DNA from: CAJXTB01 sp047626195
GTDB lineage: Bacteria; Myxococcota_A; UBA796; GCA-2862545
Direction: 5' to 3'
Length of the DNA: 64,000 nucleotides
Assembly (NCBI GenBank): GCA_047626195.1
Contig: JBLHSN010000002.1
Span: 1-64,000 of the forward strand
The first letter of the stretch is position 1; the number at the start of each line of letters is the position of its first letter. The translations under genes and the position numbers were made by a program. The notes below the pieces were generated by a model. That model did no database searches, was not told the DNA's origin, and was given only the letters and a program-made list of their open reading frames with translations. Below, piece after piece: positions 17,024 to 25,241 of this stretch.

Positions 17024-18469
17024 GTGAACGTTCGTACCGTTGTATTGCTGGCACTTTTGATGACTGGTTGCGGAGCAAAAAAAGCTTTCAAGGCTGGTTT
17101 CCAGTCCGAAACTGCTGGGGATACCTGGCGGGCAGCGCAGTTGTACTTGGAAGCACTGGACAAGAGGGCAACCCACGAAGACTCGAAGGTTGGGCTTGAC
17201 CGCATTGGTGAAGACGCCCTGATGCAAGCGGTGGGCTTTGCAGAGCGTGAAGAAGCCGACGAAGATTTCTTGGCCGCCATGCAGTGGTACCAAGAGATGC
17301 AGCGGTACACGCGCCGCCTCGAGCGGTTTAACCACCTTGGCTTCCCCGTAACCGTGGACTTCGACGACAAGATCGGCGAGATGCGCTCGGCCGCTGCGTT
17401 TGAGGCCTACTCGGACGGAGATGACGCGGTCAGGGCGCGTCGCTGGGAGCAAGCGATTGGTTTCTTCAAGGCGGCTCAACAGATTGTGCCGAGCTTTAAA
17501 GACACCGATGGCCGCATTGCTGCGGCGCACTACGGATGGGCCGAAGATGAGGTCGCTAGCGGTCAGTTTCGCAGCGCCGCGGTTCGGTTCACCCAGGCAG
17601 TGACCGGCGAGGAAGCGTTTGAGGACAGCGCGATTCGCTCGTTGGAGTTGTTCGCTGCTCTCGGTCGGCACCATCTCGCTACGGGAACTTGCCGCCAAGC
17701 CGTTCGCGACCTTCGTGTTGCTCACATTGAGTTTCCCAACGAGCTGGGTGCAGAGCTTCACGCCGCCGAGGAATGTGCCCACCGGACTGTGGAGATCGCT
17801 TCGTTCACCGGTGGCGGTCGAGTTGCCGGTGTTGTCGTGGACGATTGGGTGGAAGGCTATGTTCTACGTGAATTCCCGGCCGCATCGAGTGAGTTCATCG
17901 ACCTCGTCGCCAGCGGTGATAGAAAGTCCGTTACCGCTGATTTCGAAGTGCGCGGTGCCATCAACGAAGCATGGTTACGCAGGCCGGAGCCGGCTACTTC
18001 GGCGCGAAGCGTCAGTGGTAGTCGTATCCGTGCATGCCGTGAAGGAGAGTTGCCTACGCCATGTCTTGAGTCGATACCCGTCACGTATCTCGAGCATACC
18101 TCGGTCGTGCAGGCACGCGTGGAGGCGTCCATTCGCGTTGTCGCCTCCGAGAACGGTCGCTTTATCGGGCAGGCACAGCCGGTGGGTGAAAATCAGAGCA
18201 CGCGTCACTGGGCCGATACTTTCGCCGACACCAACGGAAACGCTGCCCCTGTAGCGGCAACGCCAACGGAGAGCCTCATAGGTATTGGGGAGGCTCTCAT
18301 CACGCTGCGTGACGCCCAGCAAACCCATCCTGCTGATGCAGAGATTTTTCGGTATGCGCTGGCAATCGTCGGCCGAGATGCGGTCTCGTCGATCGTCGGC
18401 GCTGTAGATACCGAAGAGCCGGTGCGCGACCCGAGCTCGCTGACCGTTCTTTCGATTGTCGGCAAGTAG
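17024..18469 (+). CDS. Lipoprotein with TPR-like helical repeats
   Basis: 481 residues from a GTG at 17024, which has GGAGG six bases upstream; a TTG one codon earlier is too close to that site. The signal ends LLALLMTGC, so it is lipid-anchored. Residues about 20-260 contain repeated helix pairs with Ala/Tyr/Phe spacing like tetratricopeptide repeats (WRAAQLYLEALDKR; WEQAIGFFKAAQQIVP; FRSAAVRFTQAV). The C-terminal half is beta-like with no recognised family. It follows gspN by 60 bases and shares the type of promoter element, so a role in the secretion machine (assembly factor or pilotin-like) is plausible but unproven. Confidence 0.75.
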   Translation: MNVRTVVLLALLMTGCGAKKAFKAGFQSETAGDTWRAAQLYLEALDKRATHEDSKVGLDRIGEDALMQAVGFAEREEADEDFLAAMQWYQEMQRYTRRLERFNHLGFPVTVDFDDKIGEMRSAAAFEAYSDGDDAVRARRWEQAIGFFKAAQQIVPSFKDTDGRIAAAHYGWAEDEVASGQFRSAAVRFTQAVTGEEAFEDSAIRSLELFAALGRHHLATGTCRQAVRDLRVAHIEFPNELGAELHAAEECAHRTVEIASFTGGGRVAGVVVDDWVEGYVLREFPAASSEFIDLVASGDRKSVTADFEVRGAINEAWLRRPEPATSARSVSGSRIRACREGELPTPCLESIPVTYLEHTSVVQARVEASIRVVASENGRFIGQAQPVGENQSTRHWADTFADTNGNAAPVAATPTESLIGIGEALITLRDAQQTHPADAEIFRYALAIVGRDAVSSIVGAVDTEEPVRDPSSLTVLSIVGK

Positions 18470-18485
18470 ACGGCGTCGGGTCCCT

Positions 18486-19313
18486 CTAGGGAATGACGAA
18501 GTCGGCTCGGATGGCGCGGTGGTCTGAGCGCTCGTCATCGTCGCGGCAATAGCTGTGGTTGGTGTTCAAAATTTCTGTACTCGCGGGCCACTCTTGCGCT
18601 TCGCCAGCAACAAACACGAAGTCCAAGACACTGTTGTAGCTGAAGTTGCACTGCGTCATGATGAGTTCTTCGGGACGTACCCAGGTCCACGTTCCGTCTG
18701 CGACCATGTTGTCGTAGCCGAGGTCGTGGTCGTCATCACCGCCTTCAACAACCCAGTCGAAGTTGAAGTCCCCCAGGCTGATGGCCGGCAGGGTCTGCTC
18801 GGTTGCCCACTGGTTCATCAGTGCGCCTTGTTCATGCCTGTAGCGGTCTTGTGAACGCCAGAAGTGGTTGGTAACAACCAGGAACTCAGCACCGTTGTCG
18901 ACAGCGCGGAAGTGACCCACGAGCGGTGCCCGGCCGCTATCTCCGACATCGATGGATTGGAGTTCGTACGAGCTGATAAGCTCAAGCTGGGCGGGGTCCC
19001 ACAACATGGCCAAGCGGATGAAGCTTCCGGCTCCAAGCACGTACTCAAACGGCTTGTCGGGGTCGCCACTGGCGATGGCGGCTAGGTCGACGAGAAAGGA
19101 GCGGCTTGGAACCTCGGATAGGCCCCAAAATGCTTCGCCAATGACCTCGTCCATGACCGTTGCGGCCAACCCTTCTGTTGTTGATTCATTGCCTTCGACG
19201 TTGAAGGCAATCATCGACATCTCGACGGGTGAGCGGGATATCTCAGTGCCCACATCCGCCGAATCATCGGACGGCGCAGGGGTACATGCGGCAAGAAGTA
19301 CGGCGATAAACAT
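18486..19313 (-). CDS. Endonuclease/exonuclease/phosphatase-fold lipoprotein
   Basis: 275 residues. Short lipoprotein signal ending LLAAC. The EEP-fold motifs are readable in order: MIAFNVEG, FWGLSEVPS (metal-binding Glu), VVTNHFW, SLGDFNFDW (the GDFN motif) and SDHRAIRADF at the C-terminus (catalytic Asp-His). LDFVFVAG precedes the last motif as expected. This superfamily hydrolyses phosphodiester or phosphoester bonds in nucleic acids, lipids or inositol compounds; the substrate cannot be told. The lipid anchor places it outside the cytoplasm. Convergent with the upstream lipoprotein gene, 16 bases apart. Confidence 0.85.
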   Translation of the reverse strand: MFIAVLLAACTPAPSDDSADVGTEISRSPVEMSMIAFNVEGNESTTEGLAATVMDEVIGEAFWGLSEVPSRSFLVDLAAIASGDPDKPFEYVLGAGSFIRLAMLWDPAQLELISSYELQSIDVGDSGRAPLVGHFRAVDNGAEFLVVTNHFWRSQDRYRHEQGALMNQWATEQTLPAISLGDFNFDWVVEGGDDDHDLGYDNMVADGTWTWVRPEELIMTQCNFSYNSVLDFVFVAGEAQEWPASTEILNTNHSYCRDDDERSDHRAIRADFVIP

Positions 19314-19598
19314 GTCGGAGTCTTACCCGGAAAGAAGTCCGCTTGTCGCAGCAGGCAGATGCGGAGAGCAAAAATGACTGCCCGCCGTTGAGTCAGTGTC
19401 GTCGGTAGTGTGCGGGCCTGTAGGGCCTTCTGCGTACTTCCCCGGTCATTGCTGACGTCTTCGGCGCTGCAGGCAGATGCTCTTGATGGCGTTGCGACAT
19501 GGTTCCAATAGGTGGCACCTGGCCGCTTTGTTGCCTTGGGGTCGGATTGTGTGTGATGCACTCGGCCGGCACCTTCCGTGATGCGATCGATAGCGCGG
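19314..19598. other. Intergenic region, nothing recognised
   Basis: 285 bases between two minus-strand genes. It contains two copies of GCAGGCAGATGC (near 19349 and 19470), no hairpin with a T run, and no frame with a credible start. Confidence 0.4.
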
Positions 19599-20510
19599 CT
19601 ACGATGCCTTGAGTAAGGACAGCTGCGGGCTGCTTTGATGGGCGAGACGTTGGTGGGAGACGCGAGGCCAGGTGAGCAGCCCACCGCGGGCCAAAGCGTC
19701 TTGGCGAAATGCGAGCGGACAGCGAACGAGACTGCCAGGCTCAATACGGTACAGATCGGCCTGACTGCGAACGACAACCATCGGGCGGCTGGGCAAGTCG
19801 ATGAACTGCCACGGACGGGACTTGTCGGAGTCCCAGATGGCGTAGCCCTTCGTTTGGTTGGCTTCACTCCAAGATGTTCGCTCTGTGCTCCCAGGCGTCA
19901 CCACGGTGCAGCCATCCAACTGAACGGCCTGGCGTGGGTGGATGTGGCCGCAGAGAACATGGGACACACGACGAGGGATGTGCTGGGCGCCGAGGGTGTC
20001 TGCTGGCTTGCCAATTCGGAAAGTGAGTCCCGGAACCGCCTGGCCGTCGAATCCTTGATGAGCCACCAGCCAGTCCGTTCCAATTCCCACGGCTTGTTCG
20101 GCTGCGTGTACCCATGCGCTGGGAGTCCGGCGATAGGGTACCAGTCCAATCGCGACGCCGCCGATGACGACGCGTGTGGGTCGGTCGCAAACGGTCAGGC
20201 CTGGAGCGCCGATAGGAAGCGTTCGACACACTCCGTTTCTGTCGTGGTTGCCAGGAATGACAAAGGTGGGAACCCGGCGTGCGACGGCCCGGAGCAGTCG
20301 GTCTGCGGTTGCGATGGCCGACTGGGGTGGGCGAGAACGGTCAAATACGTCTCCGCTGTGAATGACAGCGTCGACCTCACCACGCAGGGCCGGTGCCAAA
20401 GCGTGTTCCATTGCCGCGGCGTGGTCATGGGCTCGTGTCCAGCCGGCATGGGCTCCTTCATAGGAGCGTCGGATGCCTAAGTGTGTGTCGGTGAGGTGTA
20501 GGAGCTTCAT
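19599..20510 (-). CDS. SbcD/Mre11-like metallophosphoesterase
   Basis: 303 residues from the ATG at 20510, chosen because MKLLHLTDTHLGIRRSYEG is the canonical beginning; a longer frame upstream lies inside pabB. The metal-binding motifs follow in order: DTHLG, HSGDVFDR, GNHDRNG, AHQGFDG and CGHIHPRQ. The order and spacing match calcineurin-like DNA exonucleases of the SbcD/YhaO type. A coupled SMC-type ATPase (SbcC) is not next to it; it begins 10 bases after pabB instead. The C-terminal capping domain is short. A DNA repair role is inferred from family only. Confidence 0.85.
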   Translation of the reverse strand: MKLLHLTDTHLGIRRSYEGAHAGWTRAHDHAAAMEHALAPALRGEVDAVIHSGDVFDRSRPPQSAIATADRLLRAVARRVPTFVIPGNHDRNGVCRTLPIGAPGLTVCDRPTRVVIGGVAIGLVPYRRTPSAWVHAAEQAVGIGTDWLVAHQGFDGQAVPGLTFRIGKPADTLGAQHIPRRVSHVLCGHIHPRQAVQLDGCTVVTPGSTERTSWSEANQTKGYAIWDSDKSRPWQFIDLPSRPMVVVRSQADLYRIEPGSLVRCPLAFRQDALARGGLLTWPRVSHQRLAHQSSPQLSLLKAS

Positions 20511-20520
20511 GCCCTTGGTT

Positions 20521-21822
20521 CTAAGAGCGCTTCGACCAGAAATTGTCCGCGTCGAAATCTTCTTTCGACAACGCTGGTTCTGGATGGAGCGCTTTGGCCA
20601 GCGCGAGGCCCTTTGCCTCGGTCTCCAGCCACTCAGCCCGTGGCTCCGACTCGGCAACAATGCCCCCGCCCACATGGTACCGGGCATTGGTTCCATGAAT
20701 CACGGCGGTTCGAATGGCAACGGACCACCGTGCATCCCCACCGTCGGAGACGAATCCGATACCCCCACAGTACACACCACGGGGCTGGCTCTCCAGCTCA
20801 TGAATCCGCTTGCACGCGCGCACCTTGGGAGCGCCGGTCACTGACCCGTAGGGCAACAGGGCCGCGAGCACGTCCCATGCATCTGTGCCTGCATTGAGCT
20901 CCGCTCGTATTCGCTGAGACGCATGGTGGACGTTGGCGTGGGCCTGAATGTGCCGATTTCCAGCAACGACGGTCCCTGGCTGGGCAACCTTCCCCAGGTC
21001 GTTGCGCAGCAAGTCCACAATCATGGTCAACTCTGCACGCTCTTTTGGGCTGGCTTCAAGTTCCGCGGCCAATCGGGCATCGGTCTGCTCGTCTGCGGCT
21101 CGGGGACGCGTGCCCTTAATGGGCTCGGCTAGCGCCATCCCGTTGTGAACGCGCACCAACAATTCGGGGCTATTCGACAGCACGGCGAGGTCGCTCGCCA
21201 AGCGAAGATAGGCGCCGAACCGCGCACTAGATGTGGTGCGAAGGCGCCGGTACGCGTCTGCTGCAGGGCCGACGCCGCTGACGTGTACGGCGCGAGACAG
21301 GTTTACCTGGTAGCAATCGCCTTCACCGATAAACGAGAGGATACGACGGACGGAGGCTTCGTAGCAGTCTCTCGAGATGGTGGTGGCGGTTCCGCTCGGC
21401 TGCCCCGGGAAGCGAGGGGGACGGGCTGCGTGCAGGACCTCATTGGCCTGCCGGCGAAAGGCGTCCGTTCCGGCGACGTGCCATTGGCGGGTAGGGTGAT
21501 GCCAGCACAGGCCGCCGTCATAGCGGCCAAGCCAGATCGGGGGTTCTGGAGTGGCGCCGTCTGGAGGGACCGACTCGACTGTGTGCCCAACCCCGTAGCC
21601 AAGGTACCCGAGAACGCCGCCTTGAAACGGGCAGTCTTGAGAGGCCGCCGGCCGCACGTTGGCCCGTGCGAAGGCTTGCCAGCCGGTCAGGGTGGTGTGA
21701 ACGTCTGTCGGAGACCAGGTCAGGATGGACCATCCGTTCGCGGACGCACCACCATCAAGCCATACCGAGCCATTAAGTTCGCTAATTTGCGAAAAAACAT
21801 GTTCGGGAAGGGGGGGCGTCAT
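20521..21822 (-). CDS. pabB: Aminodeoxychorismate synthase component I
   Basis: 433 residues. The chorismate-binding domain is well marked: GDCYQVNLSRAVHV, PIKGTRPR, AELTMIVDLLRNDLGKVA, LLPYGSVTGAPKVRA, GGIGFVSDGG, and the terminal VGGGIVAESEPRAEW. PIKGTRPR and the adjoining pattern separate this chorismate-dependent enzyme from isochorismate synthases. It makes 4-amino-4-deoxychorismate for folate with a PabA amidotransferase and PabC lyase, neither present here. The N-terminal part is shorter than in TrpE, which favours PabB. Cotranscribed with the metallophosphoesterase gene. Confidence 0.9.
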   Translation of the reverse strand: MTPPLPEHVFSQISELNGSVWLDGGASANGWSILTWSPTDVHTTLTGWQAFARANVRPAASQDCPFQGGVLGYLGYGVGHTVESVPPDGATPEPPIWLGRYDGGLCWHHPTRQWHVAGTDAFRRQANEVLHAARPPRFPGQPSGTATTISRDCYEASVRRILSFIGEGDCYQVNLSRAVHVSGVGPAADAYRRLRTTSSARFGAYLRLASDLAVLSNSPELLVRVHNGMALAEPIKGTRPRAADEQTDARLAAELEASPKERAELTMIVDLLRNDLGKVAQPGTVVAGNRHIQAHANVHHASQRIRAELNAGTDAWDVLAALLPYGSVTGAPKVRACKRIHELESQPRGVYCGGIGFVSDGGDARWSVAIRTAVIHGTNARYHVGGGIVAESEPRAEWLETEAKGLALAKALHPEPALSKEDFDADNFWSKRS

Positions 21823-21914
21823 CCGCTGTCATCGCTCCATGGGATGACTTCCGGTATGCTGCGGGTCCGTACGGCACACGGTCCAATTGTGTTGCGGCCA
21901 GACAGGGAGACAGC

Positions 21915-22622
21915 ATGGTGCGAATTGCAGTAGTCACGAGCGGGTTTATTGCGTTGTTGGGATGCTCGGCCATTGAGTCAGAAGACCTTCTCACATCCGG
22001 AATGTACGCGGATGTCGTGGTCACAGCGGATGGCGAAGGAACCTCAGACGTACTGGCCACCCTTCGGGCAGGCGGTGCACTGTCCACTACGTTCGTAGAG
22101 CTTACCGGCGATGATGTCCTGACGGTCACGCTTGCGGAAGAGACGGTGATCATGAACGAGATCTCCCTTGGGAATCTCAACAGCTTTGTGGCGGAGTTCC
22201 AGACCGATGAACCCGGCATTGACTACACTATTTCGCTGGAGCGCTCCCTAGATGAAGGGGCGCCAAGCACCGTTATCCGGCTGCCAGCGGCCTTTGTTGT
22301 CGACGCGCCGACAATCAGCGAGTTTGCGAGGTCGACCGAAGATCTCACCGTCACATGGACGCCATCAGACAGCGGTGACAATATGCGGGTGACGGTGGAT
22401 GGCGACTGTTTCTTGCTGCGGGTGGACGACCTCTCGGGCGACCCCGGAACGTGGACTCTCGCGGGCGGTTTGTTGGAGGACACCGGTACGGAGTCGACGA
22501 ACTGCGAAGCCGACATCACCATTGAGCGACGTCTGCTCGGTGTCTTGGACCCCAACTACAGCGAAGGTGGGAGCGCTACCGGTGTTCAGCAACGCACGGT
22601 GAGCATCGAGTCCACGCCCTAA
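21915..22622 (+). CDS. Hypothetical lipoprotein
   Basis: 235 residues; GGGAGACAGC-ATG gives a fair ribosome site. The signal MVRIAVVTSGFIALLGC ends in a lipobox. The mature protein is Thr/Ser/Asp-rich with alternating strand patterns (YADVVVTADGEGTSDVLATL; DLTVTWTPSDSGDNMRVTV), suggestive of one or two Ig-like beta-sandwich domains. Two Cys residues (in DGDCFLL and ESTNCEA) could pair. No family recognised. It ends convergently with thiE, the two stops overlapping by four bases. Confidence 0.7.
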   Translation: MVRIAVVTSGFIALLGCSAIESEDLLTSGMYADVVVTADGEGTSDVLATLRAGGALSTTFVELTGDDVLTVTLAEETVIMNEISLGNLNSFVAEFQTDEPGIDYTISLERSLDEGAPSTVIRLPAAFVVDAPTISEFARSTEDLTVTWTPSDSGDNMRVTVDGDCFLLRVDDLSGDPGTWTLAGGLLEDTGTESTNCEADITIERRLLGVLDPNYSEGGSATGVQQRTVSIESTP

Positions 22623-23263
22623 ATGCGGAGCAGGGACTGCGTCGCTCTGACTCGGTCATCGGCGTCGCGAATGGTACCAATCACTGCCCATGCGTCGACG
22701 CCAAGAGCGAGCAGGGCTGGCAGGCGATCGGCAGTCACGCCCCCAATAGCGACAAGGGGCGTTGTCTTCGGCACGCGTTGACGAACCTTGGCTAGCTCAT
22801 CGAGGCCGCGTGATCCTTTGTCGCGGTCGGTGTTCGTCGTTGGCCAGATGGGGCCGAAAGCGAGGTAGTCTGCGTCTCGCAGGGCCTCGTCGATATCGAC
22901 GAGACTGTGAGTGGACCGACCCAGGAGTGCGCCGACCGGCATCTGCTTGCGTGCGGTGATGGTGTCGACGTCGAGCTGGCCCAGATGAACACCCTGCGCC
23001 CCAACGGATCCTACCAAGTGAGCATGGTCGTTCAAGATGAACAGTGCACCGGCGTTGGTGCAATACCGTCCGATACGCACGCCCACGTGTACAATGTCGT
23101 CCTCGGACCACCCCTTGCACCGGAGCTGTAAAAGTCGACATCCGCCTGCCAACAGGGATATGGCCAATTTTTCAGGGTCACAGGCGGCGCCCCCAGCGTC
23201 CGCGATGCCGTATAGGCCACGGATTCGCTCGTGTAGTCCACGGGTTTCAACTATTAAAGCCAT
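22619..23263 (-). CDS. thiE: Thiamine-phosphate synthase
   Basis: 214 residues. TIM-barrel motifs of ThiE are visible: LLQLRCKGWSEDDI (phosphate/substrate strand), LFILNDHAHLVGSVGAQGVHLGQLD, STHSLVDIDEAL, DYLAFGPIWPTTNT and LVAIGGVTADRLPALLALG. It joins the pyrimidine and thiazole phosphates to make thiamine phosphate. Cys replaces the more usual Asp after QLR; otherwise the active-site layout is regular. A lone thi gene here, without thiC, thiD or thiG. Its start overlaps the -35 of the divergent mltD promoter, so the two could interfere. Confidence 0.92.
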   Translation of the reverse strand: MALIVETRGLHERIRGLYGIADAGGAACDPEKLAISLLAGGCRLLQLRCKGWSEDDIVHVGVRIGRYCTNAGALFILNDHAHLVGSVGAQGVHLGQLDVDTITARKQMPVGALLGRSTHSLVDIDEALRDADYLAFGPIWPTTNTDRDKGSRGLDELAKVRQRVPKTTPLVAIGGVTADRLPALLALGVDAWAVIGTIRDADDRVRATQSLLRI

Positions 23264-23290
23264 TGACGCCTCTCCACGTTCCGGTAATAT
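23263..23290 (+). promoter_or_regulatory. Sigma-70-type promoter of mltD
   Basis: TTGACG at 23263-23268 and TAATAT at 23285-23290 with a 16-base spacer, 40 bases before the mltD ATG, which has AGGAG at good spacing. Confidence 0.65.
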
Positions 23291-23329
23291 CCGCAGCGGG
23301 AAGGGAGGGTCCTCGTCAGGAGAATTAGA

Positions 23330-25240
23330 ATGCGTATCTCGCTGGTGGCGGCACTATCGCTTGCTGGCCTCGTCTGGAGTAGCCTAGCAGCTGCCCAGAC
23401 ATCTCCAAATAACCTTCCCGTAGCCTCCCCGGCTGCGGACGCGCCAGCGTCATCGGAAGGTACCGACACCCCGACCTCAGCGGAGGGGACATTGAGCGCC
23501 GACGACTTGCCGGACGCTGATGAACCCGCTCTTGAGGCTCCTGGTGACGGCGTGTGGACCTGGGTTTCCAGGTTTGAGCGCGGTAATGCGGATCCGGAGA
23601 TGGAACAGGCTGTCGAAGAAGCCCTCGAAGAAGAACGACAAGAAGCGGTGTTGACGGATGAATTCGCAGTCGCGGCGATTCCTGTTGACTACTACACAGA
23701 TCCGTCTGCCGCTCTGCACACGGACCCGCTGTTCTTGGACCGGGTTGACCCCGCCGAGTTCGACATCCCAGTGGTCGTCAATGCGTCGGTGGAGAAGTGG
23801 GTTCGCTACTTCACTGGGCCCGGGCGCAGGCATTATGCGCGTTGGATGGGGCGATCTACTACTTATCGGCCCATGATGTACGAGAAGCTAGACGCAGCCG
23901 GTCTGCCGCGAGATCTTGTATACTTGTCGATGATCGAGAGTGGCTACAATGCCCATGCGTACAGCCATGCGGCAGCCGCTGGCCTCTGGCAGTTCATCCC
24001 GAGCACCGGGCGTATGTACGGACTCCGGGTTGACTCATGGGTTGACCAGCGTCGTGACCCGCACATGTCGACCGACTCGTCGATCAAGTTCCTTGGCGAG
24101 CTGAACGACATGTTTGGCGATTGGTACTTGGCTTGGGGCGCCTATAATGCAGGCCCTGGCCGCATCCGTCGCGCTGTTCGCAACTCCGGCTCGGAAGACT
24201 TCTGGACGATTCAAGCGGGCGACCACTTGCATCCAGAGACCGACAACTACGTGCCCAAGATCATCGCTGCTGCCATTATTGGCAAGCATCCAGAGCGGTA
24301 CGGCTTCACCGACATTGAATTCCAAGCTCCGTTGTCAGTTGAGCAGGAAATGGTCGAAGGCCAGGTCGAGATCAGCGTGCTCGCTGGTTGTGCAGGCCTG
24401 TCAGTCGACGAGTTCAAGCGCTTGAACCCCTCCCTGCGGGCCTTCACAACCCCTACGGGCAGTACGCGCATCAACGTTCCTTCGGGCATGCAGCGTCAGT
24501 TCGTCGCAGCGCTCGAGGCGGTTCCTGCAAGCCGCCGAGTGACGACGACCTACCATACGGTCCGTCGCGGCGAGACCCTGTCGGTCATTGCTGGTCGTTA
24601 CGGAAGCTCGGTCTCGAACATCTCACGGGCAAACGGTCTTCACAATGCCGACCATATCTACGTGGGTATGCGTCTTCGTATTCCGCGAGATGGCTCGGCT
24701 GCTGCGTTGGCGTCAACGAGTTCTGCACCTACTAGTAGCGCTACTCGCCCCACCACACCGTCGCGTCCTTCGTCGCATACGGTACGGCGCGGAGACACGT
24801 TGTCCGAAATTGCGACCCGCTACGGTGTGTCACAGGGCAACCTAAAGAGCTGGAACTCTCTGCGGTCGGACACCGTCTACTTGGGCCAAGTGCTCAAGGT
24901 GTCGGGAAGTGGAAGTTCTACAGCTTCCTCGGGTGGAAGTACCCGCACGCATGTGGTTGCTCGTGGTGAGAACCTGTCGACGATTGCAGCCCGGTACGGC
25001 GTGTCCCTGGCAAATGTGAAGAGCTGGAACAACATCAGTAATGCCTCGCACATTACCGTTGGACAGCGCTTGAGCATTCGCGGCAGTGGGCCGGTTTGGA
25101 ACACGGTAACGGTCCGAAACGGTGACAGCTTGGGACGCATTGCTACGCGAGAAGGGGTATCGGTATCCCAACTGCGTGAGTGGAATGACATCTCTGGCTC
25201 GGTCATCCATCCGGGCCAACGTTTACGGGTTCGGCGATGA
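23330..25240 (+). CDS. mltD: Membrane-bound lytic transglycosylase with four LysM repeats
   Basis: 636 residues. A cleavable signal (MRISLVAALSLAGLVW, cut near AAA) leads to an acidic, low-complexity stretch. The SLT domain (about 180-330) contains LVYLSMIESGYNAHAYSHA with the catalytic Glu near 203 and AGLWQFIPSTGRMYGL, the MltD-type pattern. Four LysM repeats follow at about 405-453, 480-525, 537-585 and 590-636 (HTVRRGETLSVIAGRYG; HTVRRGDTLSEIATRYG; HVVARGENLSTIAARYG; VTVRNGDSLGRIATREG). It cleaves peptidoglycan to form anhydromuramic ends in the periplasm. No lipobox is seen, unlike E. coli MltD. It is the first gene of a run that continues with moeA after one base. Confidence 0.95.
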   Translation: MRISLVAALSLAGLVWSSLAAAQTSPNNLPVASPAADAPASSEGTDTPTSAEGTLSADDLPDADEPALEAPGDGVWTWVSRFERGNADPEMEQAVEEALEEERQEAVLTDEFAVAAIPVDYYTDPSAALHTDPLFLDRVDPAEFDIPVVVNASVEKWVRYFTGPGRRHYARWMGRSTTYRPMMYEKLDAAGLPRDLVYLSMIESGYNAHAYSHAAAAGLWQFIPSTGRMYGLRVDSWVDQRRDPHMSTDSSIKFLGELNDMFGDWYLAWGAYNAGPGRIRRAVRNSGSEDFWTIQAGDHLHPETDNYVPKIIAAAIIGKHPERYGFTDIEFQAPLSVEQEMVEGQVEISVLAGCAGLSVDEFKRLNPSLRAFTTPTGSTRINVPSGMQRQFVAALEAVPASRRVTTTYHTVRRGETLSVIAGRYGSSVSNISRANGLHNADHIYVGMRLRIPRDGSAAALASTSSAPTSSATRPTTPSRPSSHTVRRGDTLSEIATRYGVSQGNLKSWNSLRSDTVYLGQVLKVSGSGSSTASSGGSTRTHVVARGENLSTIAARYGVSLANVKSWNNISNASHITVGQRLSIRGSGPVWNTVTVRNGDSLGRIATREGVSVSQLREWNDISGSVIHPGQRLRVRR

Positions 25241-25241
25241 C

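Noticed and set aside
19330..19400. Sigma-54-like element on the minus strand before the EEP gene (GGGCAGTCATTTTTGC)
   Set aside because: The GG-to-GC spacing is one base too long, and sigma-54 spacing is strict.
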